A DNA stretch of 64,000 bases from Octodonta nipae (GCA_034190945.1 CM067222.1:40537829-40601828); one strand, 5' to 3'. Numbered from the stretch's first letter, positions 32,921-45,470 are shown. Program-made: numbers and translations. Notes: generated by a model not told the origin, from the sequence alone.

Positions 32921-33531
32921 TATTATGTATTATTATTATGTATTAATTTCTTAAGTTTTTAGTAAGTACCTACTTATTTAGTTTTTTCGTTATATCTAAT
33001 ACACCTAATAAAAAAATCGTTCAATGTTTTTTGGAATAGTTATTAATAAATTAATCTATTTCATGGCTAACTACGTTAAAAGTGAAAATAAGAGAGAAAA
33101 GCATCCATAACTCCGATATTTTTATGAATAACTATATCGAGTATTATATCGTTGAAAAGCTCTAAAAATGTATTTTGAGATCATAGCCAACTATGGTTTC
33201 CATTCAAAAAAAGATAAGTTTGTGTCATATCGAAAACGAGAGCTGTCACGCAAACGAGGGCATGACAATCATATTCGGGATACAATTCCCTTCAATTGTG
33301 ATATTTACACTTTTTTTGTAAAATCAAAAATAAAGGAGCTACAGTGATTTGACTAAATCGACAGAATTTCGTTTTTTCAAAATATCTAGTAAGCCATGAC
33401 TTTTTACAAAAATTCGAAAGTGTCACTAAATTGGGCCAGTAAAACTGCAAATATTTCCCAATTTAACCATTGCTTATGTTATCTCCGCTAGTTTCCGAGA
33501 TCCCCATACTGATCATAAAAAAAAACTCACC
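32921..33531. other. No gene seen
   Basis: AT-rich; ends in CTCACCCTGTATATA, a common end type of mariner-like elements, running into a TA tract. Confidence 0.4.

Positions 33532-33583
<52 letters not shown>
33532..33583. repeat. (TA)n microsatellite
   Basis: About 26 TA units. Confidence 0.95.
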
Positions 33584-33585
<2 letters not shown>

Positions 33586-33809
33586 CTTCAAATAACGATG
33601 TAAAATAATATTCAAAAATCAAATCTTAAAATCTATGAATTATATTAATCTAAAAACATTTGTTTACACGAATGGCTCTTTCATCACAAATAATATTTTA
33701 AACACAATGCAATTTCAAATGCAAGTTTCTGAATTTTGATTTTGAAACTCGATAATAAAAATGTATATTTCCGAATGAATCTAACGAATTTATGTATTTT
33801 ATTATCTTA

Positions 33810-33842
33810 CTGTCTTCGAGGTGTCATTCTTTTGTACGCAAG

Positions 33843-33905
<63 letters not shown>

Positions 33906-34260
33906 TCTGGTTAGGGAACATTCATCAGTTGCGCTTCCCACAATTGAATGTCCTCTCGAACACTTCTTTATGTATTTGAAACATTTCGTTAAATTTGAAG
34001 ACGTGAGATATAAGACCGACATCTAGGATTTTTGGGGAAACTAGCACAAAGAAGTTCCCAAACTGGAGCCGTTCCATGTAATTGCTATTAGTCGTAATTC
34101 CTAGGTTAGAATGTCACGATGAAATTTTCAGGTTAACTTCACCTGTCAGAGATACTGAATACTCTATTCGAGGTTTGATTCTTTTGTAAGCAACCTCTAT
34201 ATGCTAGTTTCTCCGAAAATCCTAGTTGTCGGTCTTTACATCTCGCATCTTCAAATATAT
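33810..34260 (-). repeat. Repeat B with TA tract and a CTGATGA/GAAAC module
   Basis: Includes the (TA)n run 33,845-33,900. Directly beside it, on the - strand, lies CTGATGA, a short GTT/AAC hairpin and GAAAC (33,901-33,928). The motif TCGAGGTGTCATTCTTTTGTA at 33,816 recurs as TCGAGGTTTGATTCTTTTGTA at about 34,166, bracketing the unit. Shared with 24,141-24,345. Confidence 0.65.
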
Positions 34261-36119
34261 TAAATAAACGCAGTATTGAAATTTAAAACACCCTCTTGCA
34301 ATTTGTACTACCTGGTTACTTCAAGTTCCTATTAAAGTATACAATACTCTTCTGTGATCTCTTGTTTTTATCTTTTTGAGATGGCTGGCTCTTTCTGCAA
34401 CGGCCCTTACTCTGACTGCACCTTGAACAACTCCTCTGCACACCTGCTCTTTCTATAATTTCACTCAAATTCCTGCTTACTATATGCTTCTTACTCTAAC
34501 TGCTCTCTTTATAAATTTTTGCTGTATTGACTGCTAGTTGATTGCCCCTTCATATATCTGCCTCTTTGAATTTACTTCACAATTTCAATTAATTATTACT
34601 CCAAAGTATTATGTTATCAATTGAAATCACATACATGGGTTAATGGACTTCTTGTAATACAATTGCTAAATTTCAAAAAAAATCCGTCAAAATCTTGTGA
34701 CAGTTATCAAACGTCAATTTTCAATCCAGAAAAATCTTTACTTTACTTTACAACAGCTAAAATTTGAATACCTCCAAAGGCATACCCACTTGCTTATCCA
34801 CAGTTTTTATATTGACATGAAACGAAAACTTTTAACTTTTTAATTAATAACATTAAAAAGTTCATTCGTCCATATTTGTTCCCCTTGTCTAAATTTCACT
34901 TCCCATATGTTTAGAATTACAAAATACCATCATCTCTTTTTTTTCTTCTTGTTCCTTCATCCTTTACTTTAAAAATATAACCTGCTCCTAATTTCCCAAA
35001 AATGTAACATTGTTTCCACCAAAGAATACCTTTAATCTAACTTGCTATATGTTTATATCGTTCTGTATAAATTTCAACGCAATATGTTCGTCAGGCATTA
35101 CAATTTTGCGATCCCGAAATTAACTGTCATTTCACTTACAATTTTGAAGTTTTTGGATGGAGATAATGAATATTCAAATACTGTTTTGAATTCAATACTT
35201 GTTGTACGAAAAATTCGGAATTAATGATAAACCTGGACCTGGAGCATTTTGAAACCGTGTGCAATCAATTACTATTTTCTGAGTTATATTCACTTTTTTC
35301 TAATTTAAGGTAGAATTGTAATGATTATTTTAGCGTTTTCTGATCTCTCTCTCTATCCCTCTCACTCTCTTTTTCCCTCATTATATAATTGGTATTTTAT
35401 TGTATATTTTATACATGTTTTTTACCTTTTTTATTTGCTTTATTATTTGGACCACTTTCTATAAGTGTAACTCTAATTCACCTTATATTGCAACCACAAT
35501 ATATATGTTTGTATGTGTTGGACTCCCAATATAAATTATTTGCCTATCATTTTCTGAACCACTCTGTACAACTATAATTCAACTTGTTGCAGACGATGTT
35601 GCAACAGCCCTGTATAAGCATTAATCCTCTCCACCCTATTGAGTGTTTCTATTTTTCTATTGTTTAAATTACACTGTATATCTATAATTTTACTTCGCCC
35701 CATATGTCAACTATAAGTAAACACTTGTGTTCCACACTATATAATATTTTTTAGCCGCGCTTTATAACGTTTTATAACATTTTCTGAACCCTCCGCCCTA
35801 TAACTCAAATATCCTTACTGCATATGCTTATTTAACAATTTTTTAACGTTTTTTGATCCATATTTATAACTAGTCCACCTTGTGTTTCAACCATGCTATA
35901 TATGCAACTGCTTATGTACCACCCAATATCACATGTAGGTATTTGTGAGATTTTTTGAACAAACAAATATAACTGTAATTTTACTTCGCTTCAAATTTCA
36001 ACTGCACACATTGCTTCCTGCTTGAATTTCCCTGCACGCACACACACACACCTACCACCGTAAAGCGTATAATAAATTTTTCTTTTCGATACATTTTACT
36101 TAACCTTAAGCCCCGTAAA
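34261..36119. repeat. Low-complexity pyrimidine-rich repeat zone
   Basis: Repeated short phrases of the type ACCCTGTATA, CAACTGCTTA and TAACTCTA..TTCACC recur, becoming clear from 35,440 to 36,060. They resemble the longer zone at 38.8-41.2 kb. Includes a CT-rich microsatellite near 35,345-35,375 and (CA)n near 36,038-36,052. No gene seen. Confidence 0.5.
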
Positions 36120-36301
36120 ATGAAAACAATTACAAACACCCTGTACGATGTACTTCCGTGGCATATCTTGACATATCAGCTAACGATTTATGATGAAAAT
36201 TTAACATTTACATTGATTTTTACCGTTTTTTGTACATATTTTTCCGATTGTGACAAAAACAGTATATTTTACGTTATGAATAAAACATTTTAAAAGAAAA
36301 A
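36120..36301. repeat. Repeat D fragment, inverted relative to 31,989-32,465
   Basis: ACACCCTGTACG ... CATATCTTGACATATC ... TTTATGATGAAAATTTA matches the reverse complement of 32,370-32,460 and leads into the AACCGACTTCC end. Confidence 0.55.
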
Positions 36302-36787
36302 TAACCGACTTCCAAGTACAACTAAAAAGCTGAGAACAATTATAACAAAATACAACAGCAGGCAATAAATAACACCTTCACAATGTTGTTAGGTACCTAC
36401 ACACAAAGTGAAAACACATTCACAATGTTGTTAGGTACCTACACACAAAGTGAAAAATGTAAACATTAAAGGGTGCTCCTTCTGTACAAATTAATTACTT
36501 ACCTACCTACCTCTAGTATATTTTTGAAGTTGTGCCAAGCAACAATCAATTTTGATGAAGTAGTAGATAAGTACTCAATGAAGGATTTTTGATTTGCTTG
36601 GCACCGACTTCAAAACATACTAGATAGGTAGGTAATTAATTTGTACAGAATGAGCACCTTTCAATGTTTACATTTTTCACTTTGTGTGTAGGTATTTAAC
36701 AACACTGACTATGTTGTTTATTGTCTACAGTTGTATTTTGTTATAATTATTTTCAGCTCTTTAATTATACTTGGAAGTCGGTTATAT
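36302..36787. mobile_element. Foldback MITE with ATAACCGACTTCCAAGT ends
   Basis: Left end ATAACCGACTTCCAAGTAC, right end TATACTTGGAAGTCGGTTAT. The two halves are inverted copies over roughly 200 bases each (GTTATAATT..TTTTCAGCT, TTCACTTTGTGTGTAGGTA, TGTAAACATT, AATTAATTTGTACAGAA all occur in both orientations). In the left half a 47-48-base segment (ACATTCACAATGTTGTTAGG onward) is duplicated in tandem at about 36,375 and 36,422. No coding capacity. Confidence 0.85.
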
Positions 36788-37699
36788 ATTTTTTAATGTT
36801 TTACTTGAAACTTTTTATTTTTTTTTGACTAATGTAGTTTTTAAACTTTATTCTTTATGTTGTATTTTGTATGTGTAACCTTAATAAACCAGGACCAGGT
36901 AACATCCAAAAGACCCGACAATACAGAAGGGTACATTTTTAATTGACCGGTAAAAGTTTACGAACAAAATGGTGTTTAACTGACTGACCCGACAGACGTC
37001 CAAACGTTTTATAAAGTTTGGAATTATTTTGATGATATTACGCCATCATGCGTATAGTTAGCACAACTTAATCTCCTAATAACGTGTGAACATATCTGTA
37101 TACTTTAAGCTTTGACGTGTTCAATATAAAGTTAAAACTGTGTTAATTAATAGTAAGAATGAGAATTTTAGTAGCGGATATTATCTCTGCAAATTAATTG
37201 TTTCGAATACGAAATGAATCAGTTTCAGTTCAATTCTCTCTAATTAAAACACTAATAATTCCACTTCACAATATATATCAACCACACTGTTTACGACTTT
37301 ATAGGTAGTGATCAAATTTTGGAGTGCTGACACCGAAACACACACACGGCTCAGGGTGTCAGTACAGTGTTATGGCGTAATTATGCCATATAGCATAATA
37401 GAAGAGTTGACAGTTGAGGATCATTATAATCCAGTTTTATTACTCTCGTTTGTCTTTCCTGGCACAGTATAAGTTAACAAAATATATGCATTCACAAACA
37501 GTATTTTTAAACTCCCTCCTTGCTCTATTTTGTAACTTATAAACAACCAAAAACATTGCAATATACGTCGTTTTATTTCTATTGTGGTGTTATTGCCCAA
37601 AAAAAACATAAAAGTAACCAAAAACATCTACAATCAATTATATTCTGAATTACGAAAACTCTACTATTAGAGAATATATCTTAAATATAGGCAACAACA
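36788..37699. other. No gene seen; repeat shared with 640-860
   Basis: AT-rich, with the block at 37,480-37,610 related in inverted orientation to 640-860. Confidence 0.45.
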
Positions 37700-38727
37700 T
37701 TTACGCACACTCTAATTTTGTGTTGTCTTAGTGAATACATGCAGGTAAAAACTGGTGTACCCCAAGGAACAATTCTGGGTCCACTATTGTTCATCCTATA
37801 TATTAATGATCTCCTCATAGATTTACCTGACGATTCTATTCTTTCATTTGCTGACGATATGGCTGTTATCTCTACTGGTGAATCCTGGTCTGAAGTTGAA
37901 AGCAAAATGAATATCAACCTTAATAATATATCTAAATGGCTCATACACAATAGGAAAAACAGCATATATCACTTTTGGTAACTATGCGAATAGCATCCCC
38001 AATAGCATTAATATTAAGATCAATGATCAAAGTGTAAAAAGAGTGCATAGTTGTAAATATTTAGGAATAATTTTCGACTATAGGCTACGTTGGGATAAAC
38101 ATATTGAGTATTTGATCAAAAAAAAACAAATATTTAGTTTTCTTATTTTATAAATTTTCTAGTATCGTGGCTGCAGATACACTAAAAACGATTTACTATG
38201 GTCTATTCCATAGCGTGATTAGCTATGGTATTATTGCATGGGGAGGAGCCTTTCCCAGAATCTAAACTTATTACAAAGAGTACAAAACAAAATACTGAAA
38301 ATTGTAAACAAAAATAATATTGTTGGACAAGGCAACCCATGCAATTTAGTCCAACAATTTTCTTTACACTCTTTGACTTATCACTATGAAATACCAGAAA
38401 CTAAATATATGACATCAAGAAGTACAACCAGAAACAAAAGTATTCAACTACCTAAAATGTTTTATAAAGAGAGGACAGAATATTGTAAATTAACCTAATA
38501 TAGAAGTTACAAGTTTATTCCTTAATAGTTTTAATATTAATTTTAATTATATGACTTCTAATTTTTGTTTTAAAATTATTCTTTTTGTTGTTAGTTTAAG
38601 TTAAGATACTAAGTAGAGTACCAGTTCAATGCACAGGCAACTAGTTTGCCTCTGTAGAAACGTTACATGTAAATAACTTACTGTAAATGTATTTTCTGGT
38701 AATAAATAAATAAATAAATAAATAAAG
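37700..38727 (+). pseudogene. LINE reverse transcriptase, 5' truncated, with (AATA)n tail
   Basis: Non-LTR retrotransposon RT. Visible: KTGVPQGTILGPLLFILYIN (RT motif B), LSFADDMAVI (catalytic FADD), then after a frameshift near 37,955 CKYLGIIFDYRLRWDKHIEY, and further on SYGIIAWGGA and LLQRVQNKILKI, the typical C-terminal segments of Jockey/CR1-like LINEs. The copy begins near the RT middle and ends with about five AATA units at 38,702-38,726, a normal LINE 3' tail. Several stops and frameshifts; no endonuclease domain retained. Confidence 0.88.
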
Positions 38728-38761
38728 CCTAACTTTCAGTGAATCATTAATTTTATAGAAC

Positions 38762-41275
38762 ACTAGCCGTTACCCGCTGTTTCACCCGCGCCGCCAATGT
38801 TCAAGCCTTCGCAAAAAGAAATAACTTATGAAACATATGTGTTATCCTATATAAAAAATTTTCTAACTTGTTTGAAACATCCTACTTAACTGTAAGTCCA
38901 CCAATCCCGAAAATATCTCACCCAAACTGCAAGTACTTATGGGCCACCCTATATAACAATTTTATTCGACTTTTTTTTAATCACCTTGAATAACTGTAAC
39001 TCTACTTCACCCTACATTACAACCATCCTGTATATGCTGCTGTTTGTTTGTCACCCAATATAAGTTTTTGAACACCTAACTGTAACTCTTCTCTATCCTA
39101 TATTTCAGTTATACAACTGCTTATGGTCTACGCTGCATAAAAATGATTTCTGATATGTTTAGAACCACATTTTAAAGTAAAATTTCTCTTTACTCTATAT
39201 TTTGTTCAACTTTTATATGCAGCTTTTTCCAACATTGAGTTAAACACACTCTAAAAATATAAACTTGATTCTCCCCATATTTCAGATATTGCATATAGTA
39301 GAATGAAACTATTCATGATCTATATAATTTTTTTTTAACTTTTTCTGATCCATACTAATGGAAATGCCTGTGGAACCCTTGGTGTGATTCAAATATAGAT
39401 ATACAGCTTTGCACCCTAACACCAAACTTTTATTTAAACCATCACCCAAATTGCAACTGCTTATTGTCCAACCTATATAAAAATTTTACTTAACATTTTT
39501 TAACCGCTTTGTATACACCGCTGCCAATTTGTCAAACTTATTTTTGAACCACCCTGTATGTGCACCTGCTTACGGGCCGTCAAATATAACATTGTTTAAA
39601 CATTTAACTATAACTCTAGTCCACTCAGTAAATTATATATGCAACTGCTTATGGACTACGCTATATAACCATTTTTGAACCACCCTTGAAAGTATAAATT
39701 GTCTCCCCCTTGTATTTAAACCACCCCTTATATGCAGCTTTTTATAACACTCTGTGAACTATAATTTTACTTCGATCCATGTTTCAGATATTGCATTTAT
39801 CCAACAGCTCATATTCTATCCTACAAAGAAAATTATCCAACCAGTTTAACTAGAACTCTACTCCACTCGCTATTTTAAACATCTTGTATTTGCAACTACT
39901 CCATCAACGTTCAATATATTTCACCAAAACCGCAACTGCTTATTGGGCACCGAATATAACAATTTTGTTCAACATGTTTTCGAATCACCTTGTATGTATT
40001 ACAACTACGCTGTATACGCTACTGCTTATTGGTCAACCAATATAATATTTTAAAAATAATTATCATAACACTTCTTCATCCTAAACTTCAACTATCCTAT
40101 CGTTGCAACTTATTATGAACTCGCTATTTCACAATTTTTCCACACTTTATTTAAACCACCCTTCATTTACAACTTTTTCTAACCTTGCATGAATGACACT
40201 GTACAACTATACTTTATTGTGCACCATATTTTAGGTACTCCATATATGCAACTGCTCTATAGCAAAATTTTTATAGCATTTTTTACCCACCCTGTATAAT
40301 TATAACAGTATACCATCCTATAATACAAAAAACTTTTGCATGTAACTACTCATTTGCCACCAAATATAATATTTTTGTACCACCCTGTATCCTTAGAATC
40401 CTACCCACCCTATATTTCAAACATCCGGTAAATGGAATAGCTTGAAGATCATAACATTACTTTATAATATTTTTTAAACCTACCTGTAATTATACTCCGC
40501 TACATATTTTATCCATCCAATATATTATGCAACTACTTGTGGATATTCTATCTTATATTTCAAACACCCTGTATAAAAAACTGCTTCTAACATGTCTTCA
40601 ACCCAATTCATAACTATAATAATTTAATGAATATAATTTAAAGATCCTCACTGCTTGCCTAACACATTTTTTTAGATTTTTTATTAAAATTGTATAAATA
40701 TTGTACCCTTATTCAATCACCTCGTATATGGAATTGTTAATGACCCACTCAATATAACCCACCTCTTATAACTAATTCCACTCCCCTTTATTTACACCAT
40801 ATTGTATATATGCAGCTGCTCATAGAACACCAAATATAACTTTTTTTAGATTTTTTTTTAATTCATCTAATTCTACTCCGCACTAAGTTTCCTATATACA
40901 AAACACCCTATAAAATAACGCTTGTTATATCAGTTGATTTTTCTTAAATCGAAACATTTGCACATTCCGAATTTAGAATAAAAGTTAAGCTTATGCCAGT
41001 ATCTAATATGTTGTGAATGCGGTGAAACCAATTGAGTAATTGTATTACCCAACATGGTAGAAGTTTTTTCGCTATATCCACTGTTTTTGTCAATTTAGAA
41101 AGATAAAATGTCTACCAGATTTTAAGTCAAACTATTTATAGGCTTTGCAATTAAAAAGGATTCAGCAAAATCACTTCAGTAGTTCTTACATGATGCCCGA
41201 ACAAACGAACAAACCATCAAACCAACAAACAAACAAACCGACAAAATTACAATTTTATAATAGTATAGATGAGTC
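38762..41275. repeat. Long degenerate repeat zone
   Basis: Begins ACACTAGCCGTTACCCGCTG, a phrase like the starts of many dispersed insect repeats (ACTAGC..CCCGC), and ends AATTTTATAATAGTATAGATGA after a run of ACAAAC-type repeats (41,205-41,240). In between, phrases such as CACCCTGTATATGCAACTGC, CTTATGG..CACC..ATATAAC and ACTATAACTCTACTCCACCC return about every 80-130 bases with heavy divergence. No reading frame. It looks like one large element with an old internal minisatellite. Confidence 0.55.
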
Positions 41276-41639
41276 GTTAAAATTTGATGTTATTGGATAT
41301 ATTTATTTAAAGATAAAAAATTAGATCACAAAATCAAGGTAAAAACATTTTTGAAAAAAAAATGTAATGTTAATAATGTTAATTGTTAAGAGAGCACACC
41401 ATTTGAATTAAACAATGCCGAGCGAGATGGTGCATTTTTTTGGCACTCAATCTCGAGTTTCCCTTTCGGGTATCACAGAGCACAGTACCATTTAGTGAGT
41501 TGCAGAGTTGTATCACGTCATATAACAGGTAAACGAGCTGGAGTTAGTTCGCGATACTTATCACTCAATTTTATACGTCGTACCAGACACACTATATGAC
41601 TATACATAAACAAGAAATACTGGAATAACTGTGGAGTCT

Positions 41640-41790
41640 TTGGTGTGTCAGAGATGTATAAACACAAAGTTTTGTAACCTAACACCAAACTTTTATTTTT
41701 GCACTCGACGCACGTTTCAACAGCGAAGGTGTCATCATCATGAAGTAAACCAAAACTTTTGTTTTACTTCATGCTTATATAACGTCTTTG
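41640..41790 (-). repeat. Repeat carrying an ATGATGA / GAAACGTGCGTC module
   Basis: The - strand reads GATGATGACACCTTCGCTGT then TGAAACGTGCGTCGAGTGC (41,705-41,742). The GAAACG..CGTC part is the form found in known PLE and schistosome hammerhead motifs. Beside it, 41,744-41,772 is a local palindrome (GAAGTAAA..TTTTACTTC). TAACACCAAACTTTTA is shared with about 39,418. Confidence 0.45.
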
Positions 41791-43385
41791 TATACATTTT
41801 CCATAAAAAATTAGGTTTATTATAAGTCATATTGCAATTCATATTTTTGTAATAATCCACCGCTCACAATTTTTATCTTTGATAAAAAAATATTAAAGTT
41901 GGCAAAGGAAATATACGATAACACAACAATGAAAACAGCCGATATGAAAAAAAAAGAATAAAAAATAATTCTTAGCGGCTTTCCACATAAAGAAAAATCT
42001 GCTCATTCACAATATCCTAATTTAAAATATTTCTCGCATCATGCGGCTTTTATATACGCCGGGTATCATCTAGATGGAAGTAATCTCAGTTATTTTCTGT
42101 TTATTTAGAGGCGAAAGAAATGAAAAATGCACATTTCATTCAAAATATTTGCCTCACAAATTGTGTGGGGGAAACGCTGGCCGCAAAGCGAAACAAATGA
42201 TATCTTTTTACCTTTGGCGTTTTTTTTTTGCTGTAAAGATAGAAGGTAAACAACGATCGATATCATCTTAAAAAGCTTGAAGGGAGTTCTCTTGGCATAT
42301 GAGCTGTTTTATGTTGATTGAACACGACAACGTGAAAAATATTTGGCAAGTGATTAAAAACAATTTATCAGAATAGTACTATTAGAATAAAGTAGTTAAA
42401 AATAGAATAATATAATTAATTTTTCATTTAAATTGTGTGTGTTGTTTATGAATTTACACTATTTGTATTTATAATCAGCTGGTCCGCCCAGGCTTGGTAC
42501 TGGTATACAAATCTAAGTTATCATATTATTGATACAGCCGTTGTGAGAAATAGTATTCAAAAAGGTGGCGAGAAACGGTAGACAAACTTATTATATTTAT
42601 TAAGTTACCGATTTATACCCATCAACCTAAAAATTTCACGCAATAACGTCTCAATATATCATTGAAAACTATACAATTGGAATGTGGAGCCTAGTTAGCA
42701 TAAACACAGCGATAAATTACAAAATCTGCTTACGATTTAATTAAACCGGATAGGCGAAGTGTGCGTGGACGAACAATACTGGCCACTTATATATAAGTTA
42801 AAAATCTCTACCAGGGAAAGATATGGGATATAGTGAGAAATGCAAACTAAAAATACCTTCAGATTAATTCCGAGACATACACAAGTTAAATTTATATTTT
42901 TCTAGATGGAGTACTCTGATTATTACTACATATTCTTTGACTATTCACCACTCTCCGAAATACGAAGAACCAGAATTGGGAGCTCTATTCCTTGTGTCAG
43001 GTATCGTCACAATTTTGAAACGGTCAAACATGGATAAATTGATTTTTTTTCTGATAACTCAGTTTTATATTCATTTGATATAGTGTTACGTGCACCTACA
43101 TATTTCTAAAATTTCGTAAGAAATCAAGAAATAAAATGATATATGCTTTTTATATATTGTTTTCAAATAATATTTTGTATTGCATGAATAACATTGTAAT
43201 ATAGGCGGTGGAGTTTAGTTCCTAATGACATCCAGTGTGAAATTTTATTACCTTCCCATCGAAATATGCAATATCTGTATGTATCAACCACACTTTTCTT
43301 CTAATACTCAATTCAGCTATTAATGGGAAGTTTTTTCGGCCATGAAAAACATACTTTAGAGTTCACTATAAATCTTTATTAAATA
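41791..43385. other. No gene seen
   Basis: AT-rich without recognisable structure. Confidence 0.45.
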
Positions 43386-43510
43386 GTCACACTGCTCCTG
43401 AAGGATCGATAGGTTGCTCAAAAATGACAAAGAAAGCTGAAAGCTCCCCTTTATTTGTTCAATTATTCCGATGAAAAATCCGTTAGAATTGAAATCCTAG
43501 CTGAAAATCA
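43386..43510. repeat. Partial copy of hairpin MITE
   Basis: CACTGCTCCTGAAGGATCGA followed by TAGGTTGCTCAAAAATGACA matches the outer part of the hairpin at 43,882-44,100 and then diverges. Confidence 0.7.
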
Positions 43511-43664
43511 ATCATAAACGAATAAATCAAATACCAAAACACCTTATAATTAAATTTTTTAATTTTAATGTAAAAAGATTTGCGTTTCGAAATGATTAAG
43601 TTATTTGCAAGAATTAAATTCCAAGGTCAATGATGATTCAAATGCAATGTTATTTAAATATTCG

Positions 43665-43821
43665 AATATTCGAGCAATTAAAACGAAAGCAGAAGGCTAC
43701 GAGAATTATGAGAACCGACCTGAAGAGGGCAGATGTGACTCTGCCGAAACGTCGTCATTTTACCCTCGATCCCGGCAGGGGGATTAGTTATCAACTACGC
43801 GGATGAATTCCCCGAAAGCAA

Positions 43822-43825
<4 letters not shown>
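43665..43825 (+). mobile_element. PLE terminal region, copy 4
   Basis: ATATTCGAGCAATTAAAACG through GAACCGACCTGAAGAGGGCA matches the other PLE ends. The CTGAAGA - GGCAGA/TCTGCC hairpin - GAAACGTCGTC module is intact (43,720-43,756). It ends at AAGCAACTAATATATA, the short-end form, running into a TA tract. No coding part present. Confidence 0.8.

Positions 43826-43880
<55 letters not shown>
43826..43880. repeat. (TA)n microsatellite between PLE end and MITE
   Basis: About 27 TA units. Confidence 0.95.
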
Positions 43881-43881
<1 letters not shown>

Positions 43882-43884
<3 letters not shown>

Positions 43885-44082
43885 ATAGGTTGCTCAAAAA
43901 TGACAAAGAAAACTGAATGTTCTTATTTATTTGTACAATTTTTCCTATGTGTGTGTAAGTGTGTGTGTGTATGTTTAGCATAAAATTTCAATTTGAACGG
44001 ATTTTTCATAGGAAAAATTGTACAAATAAATAAGAACATTCAGTTTTCTTTGTCATTTTTGAGCAACCTATCGATCCTTCAG
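43882..44082. mobile_element. Near-perfect hairpin MITE
   Basis: Arms of about 64-68 bases (43,882-43,948 and about 44,008-44,076) are almost perfect inverted copies, from GGATAGGTTGCTCAAAAATG to ACAATTTTTCCTATG, with a spacer of about 60 bases rich in GTGTGTG. The high arm identity indicates recent origin or gene conversion between the arms. Confidence 0.85.
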
Positions 44083-45119
44083 GAGCAGTGTGAGTCAAAT
44101 AATTGAGCAAGAGTTACCAAATATCTTCGCAAATAATAAAATTGTCTAGTAAATAAATAATACAAAAGGAACTGTTGTGAAACCTGGAGTCTGAAACCCG
44201 AAATAATAAAAAAAAATCAAATTTCATAACGAGATACACAACTGAAATAAAAGCGCGAGGCTATCAGAGAACAGAGCGGAAAAAATAGATTGTCCACTCG
44301 GTTTGCCCTAATTAGGCAACGAGCAGAGAAGGCGTTTCTTTTGGAAAAAATCTACTAATTTTTTTTAGATATTGGTATATTGTAGGGCTTGACTCAAATT
44401 GAAAACAAACAGAAACATTTGCAATCAATCACTATTTTCTAACATATCTTCACGTTTAAATTTCGAAAGATATTTATGTCAGATTTACTTTGATATTTGT
44501 GGATTTTACTTTTAGTTGTATGGAATCAACTCTCAAATCACCTTAATATTCTACAATTTATAACTCTGGAACGAATTTGTTTAAGTTCTTTTCTAAAGGA
44601 TATTTGTGACATATTTTTTCAATGTTTAAGCATTTTCTGGGAAATAACACGACAAGTTACGAAATTCCCAAACGTTTCGGAGTTTACGTCAGACTCCGTT
44701 GTCAATGGCAGAGAAATATCTATTATTTAACTTATGCCAGAGTAGCACAGAAACTTCTAGAGTTCATCTAATAATACATTTCCTTTCAAATTTGATGAAT
44801 CTGAAAGATCACTGTGGTGCTCCTAGGACTTTGCTATTTAAACGTGATTAAAAAATATTGTTGATTCAGTGACCCCATTAAAATCATAAGCGAAAACCTA
44901 GGAAAAACCTTATGAACTATACCGATATTGGGTTAATTGCCATTTGCAATTTCTTCATTAAGCATCAATAACCAGGAACGGTTGAACTCCACGGAGGTGG
45001 TAGCGATTCAAGAGTTTTCATTTAACAATGATTCATACGGGCCATTTCAAACAACTATTTAGCGAACAAGAGTATTTCCCAAAACAACGGACACGTAATG
45101 CCATTCTTCCCTCAAAAGG
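44083..45119. other. No gene seen
   Basis: AT-rich; no recognisable repeat or frame. Confidence 0.45.
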
Positions 45120-45470
45120 TCGAATAAACATCGAGTAAAAAACACACAGCCATTGACAATGACTCCACATTTGGAGTTAAAACGTCTCCAAACACAGCTA
45201 AGTATCATGCAATATACAACACTCTTATTTATATATACAGGAATAATGGTTAATTATGCTGTAGACAGGTATTTTTCTCAGAATATCTGTGAGGGAGAAT
45301 TTCTCTGTAGAAAACCAGTAATACGGTTAAATTTTCGAAATTGCCTTGCTACACTTTGTTTCCCATTTACAAATTTCAAATACTTACTGTTGCAGGAAAA
45401 AAAAACGAAAAATGGGAAATCCTTATGTACAGATAAACTAATCACCCCTTATATTTATTTATAAACAAAA
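45120..45470 (+). repeat. Inverted-repeat element F, diverged copy 3
   Basis: Related to 31.1-31.5 kb and 60.56-61.15 kb, in opposite orientation: TTGACAATGACTCCACATTT with GGAGTTAAAACGTCTCCAAA (module, 45,152-45,187), then a CAGGAATA..GGTTAATTAT equivalent, TTCTCTGTAGAAAACCAGTA and CGAAATTGCCTTGCTACACTTT. More diverged than the other two and without clear inverted ends. Confidence 0.65.

Noticed and set aside
33736..34026. ORFs with long IYIYIY runs (also at 2,078-2,323 and 43,784-43,981)
   Set aside because: They are translations of (TA)n microsatellites.
35343..35390. CT-rich tract as a splice-site polypyrimidine tract of a host gene
   Set aside because: No coding exon follows on the + strand; it is a simple-sequence repeat in a low-complexity zone.
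38762..41275. CRISPR-like periodic array
   Set aside because: Repeats are too divergent, spacing is irregular, there are no cas genes, and the context is a eukaryotic transposon-rich locus.
45153..45464. 103-codon + strand ORF
   Set aside because: It lies across element F copy 3; the corresponding frames in the other copies are not conserved as protein.
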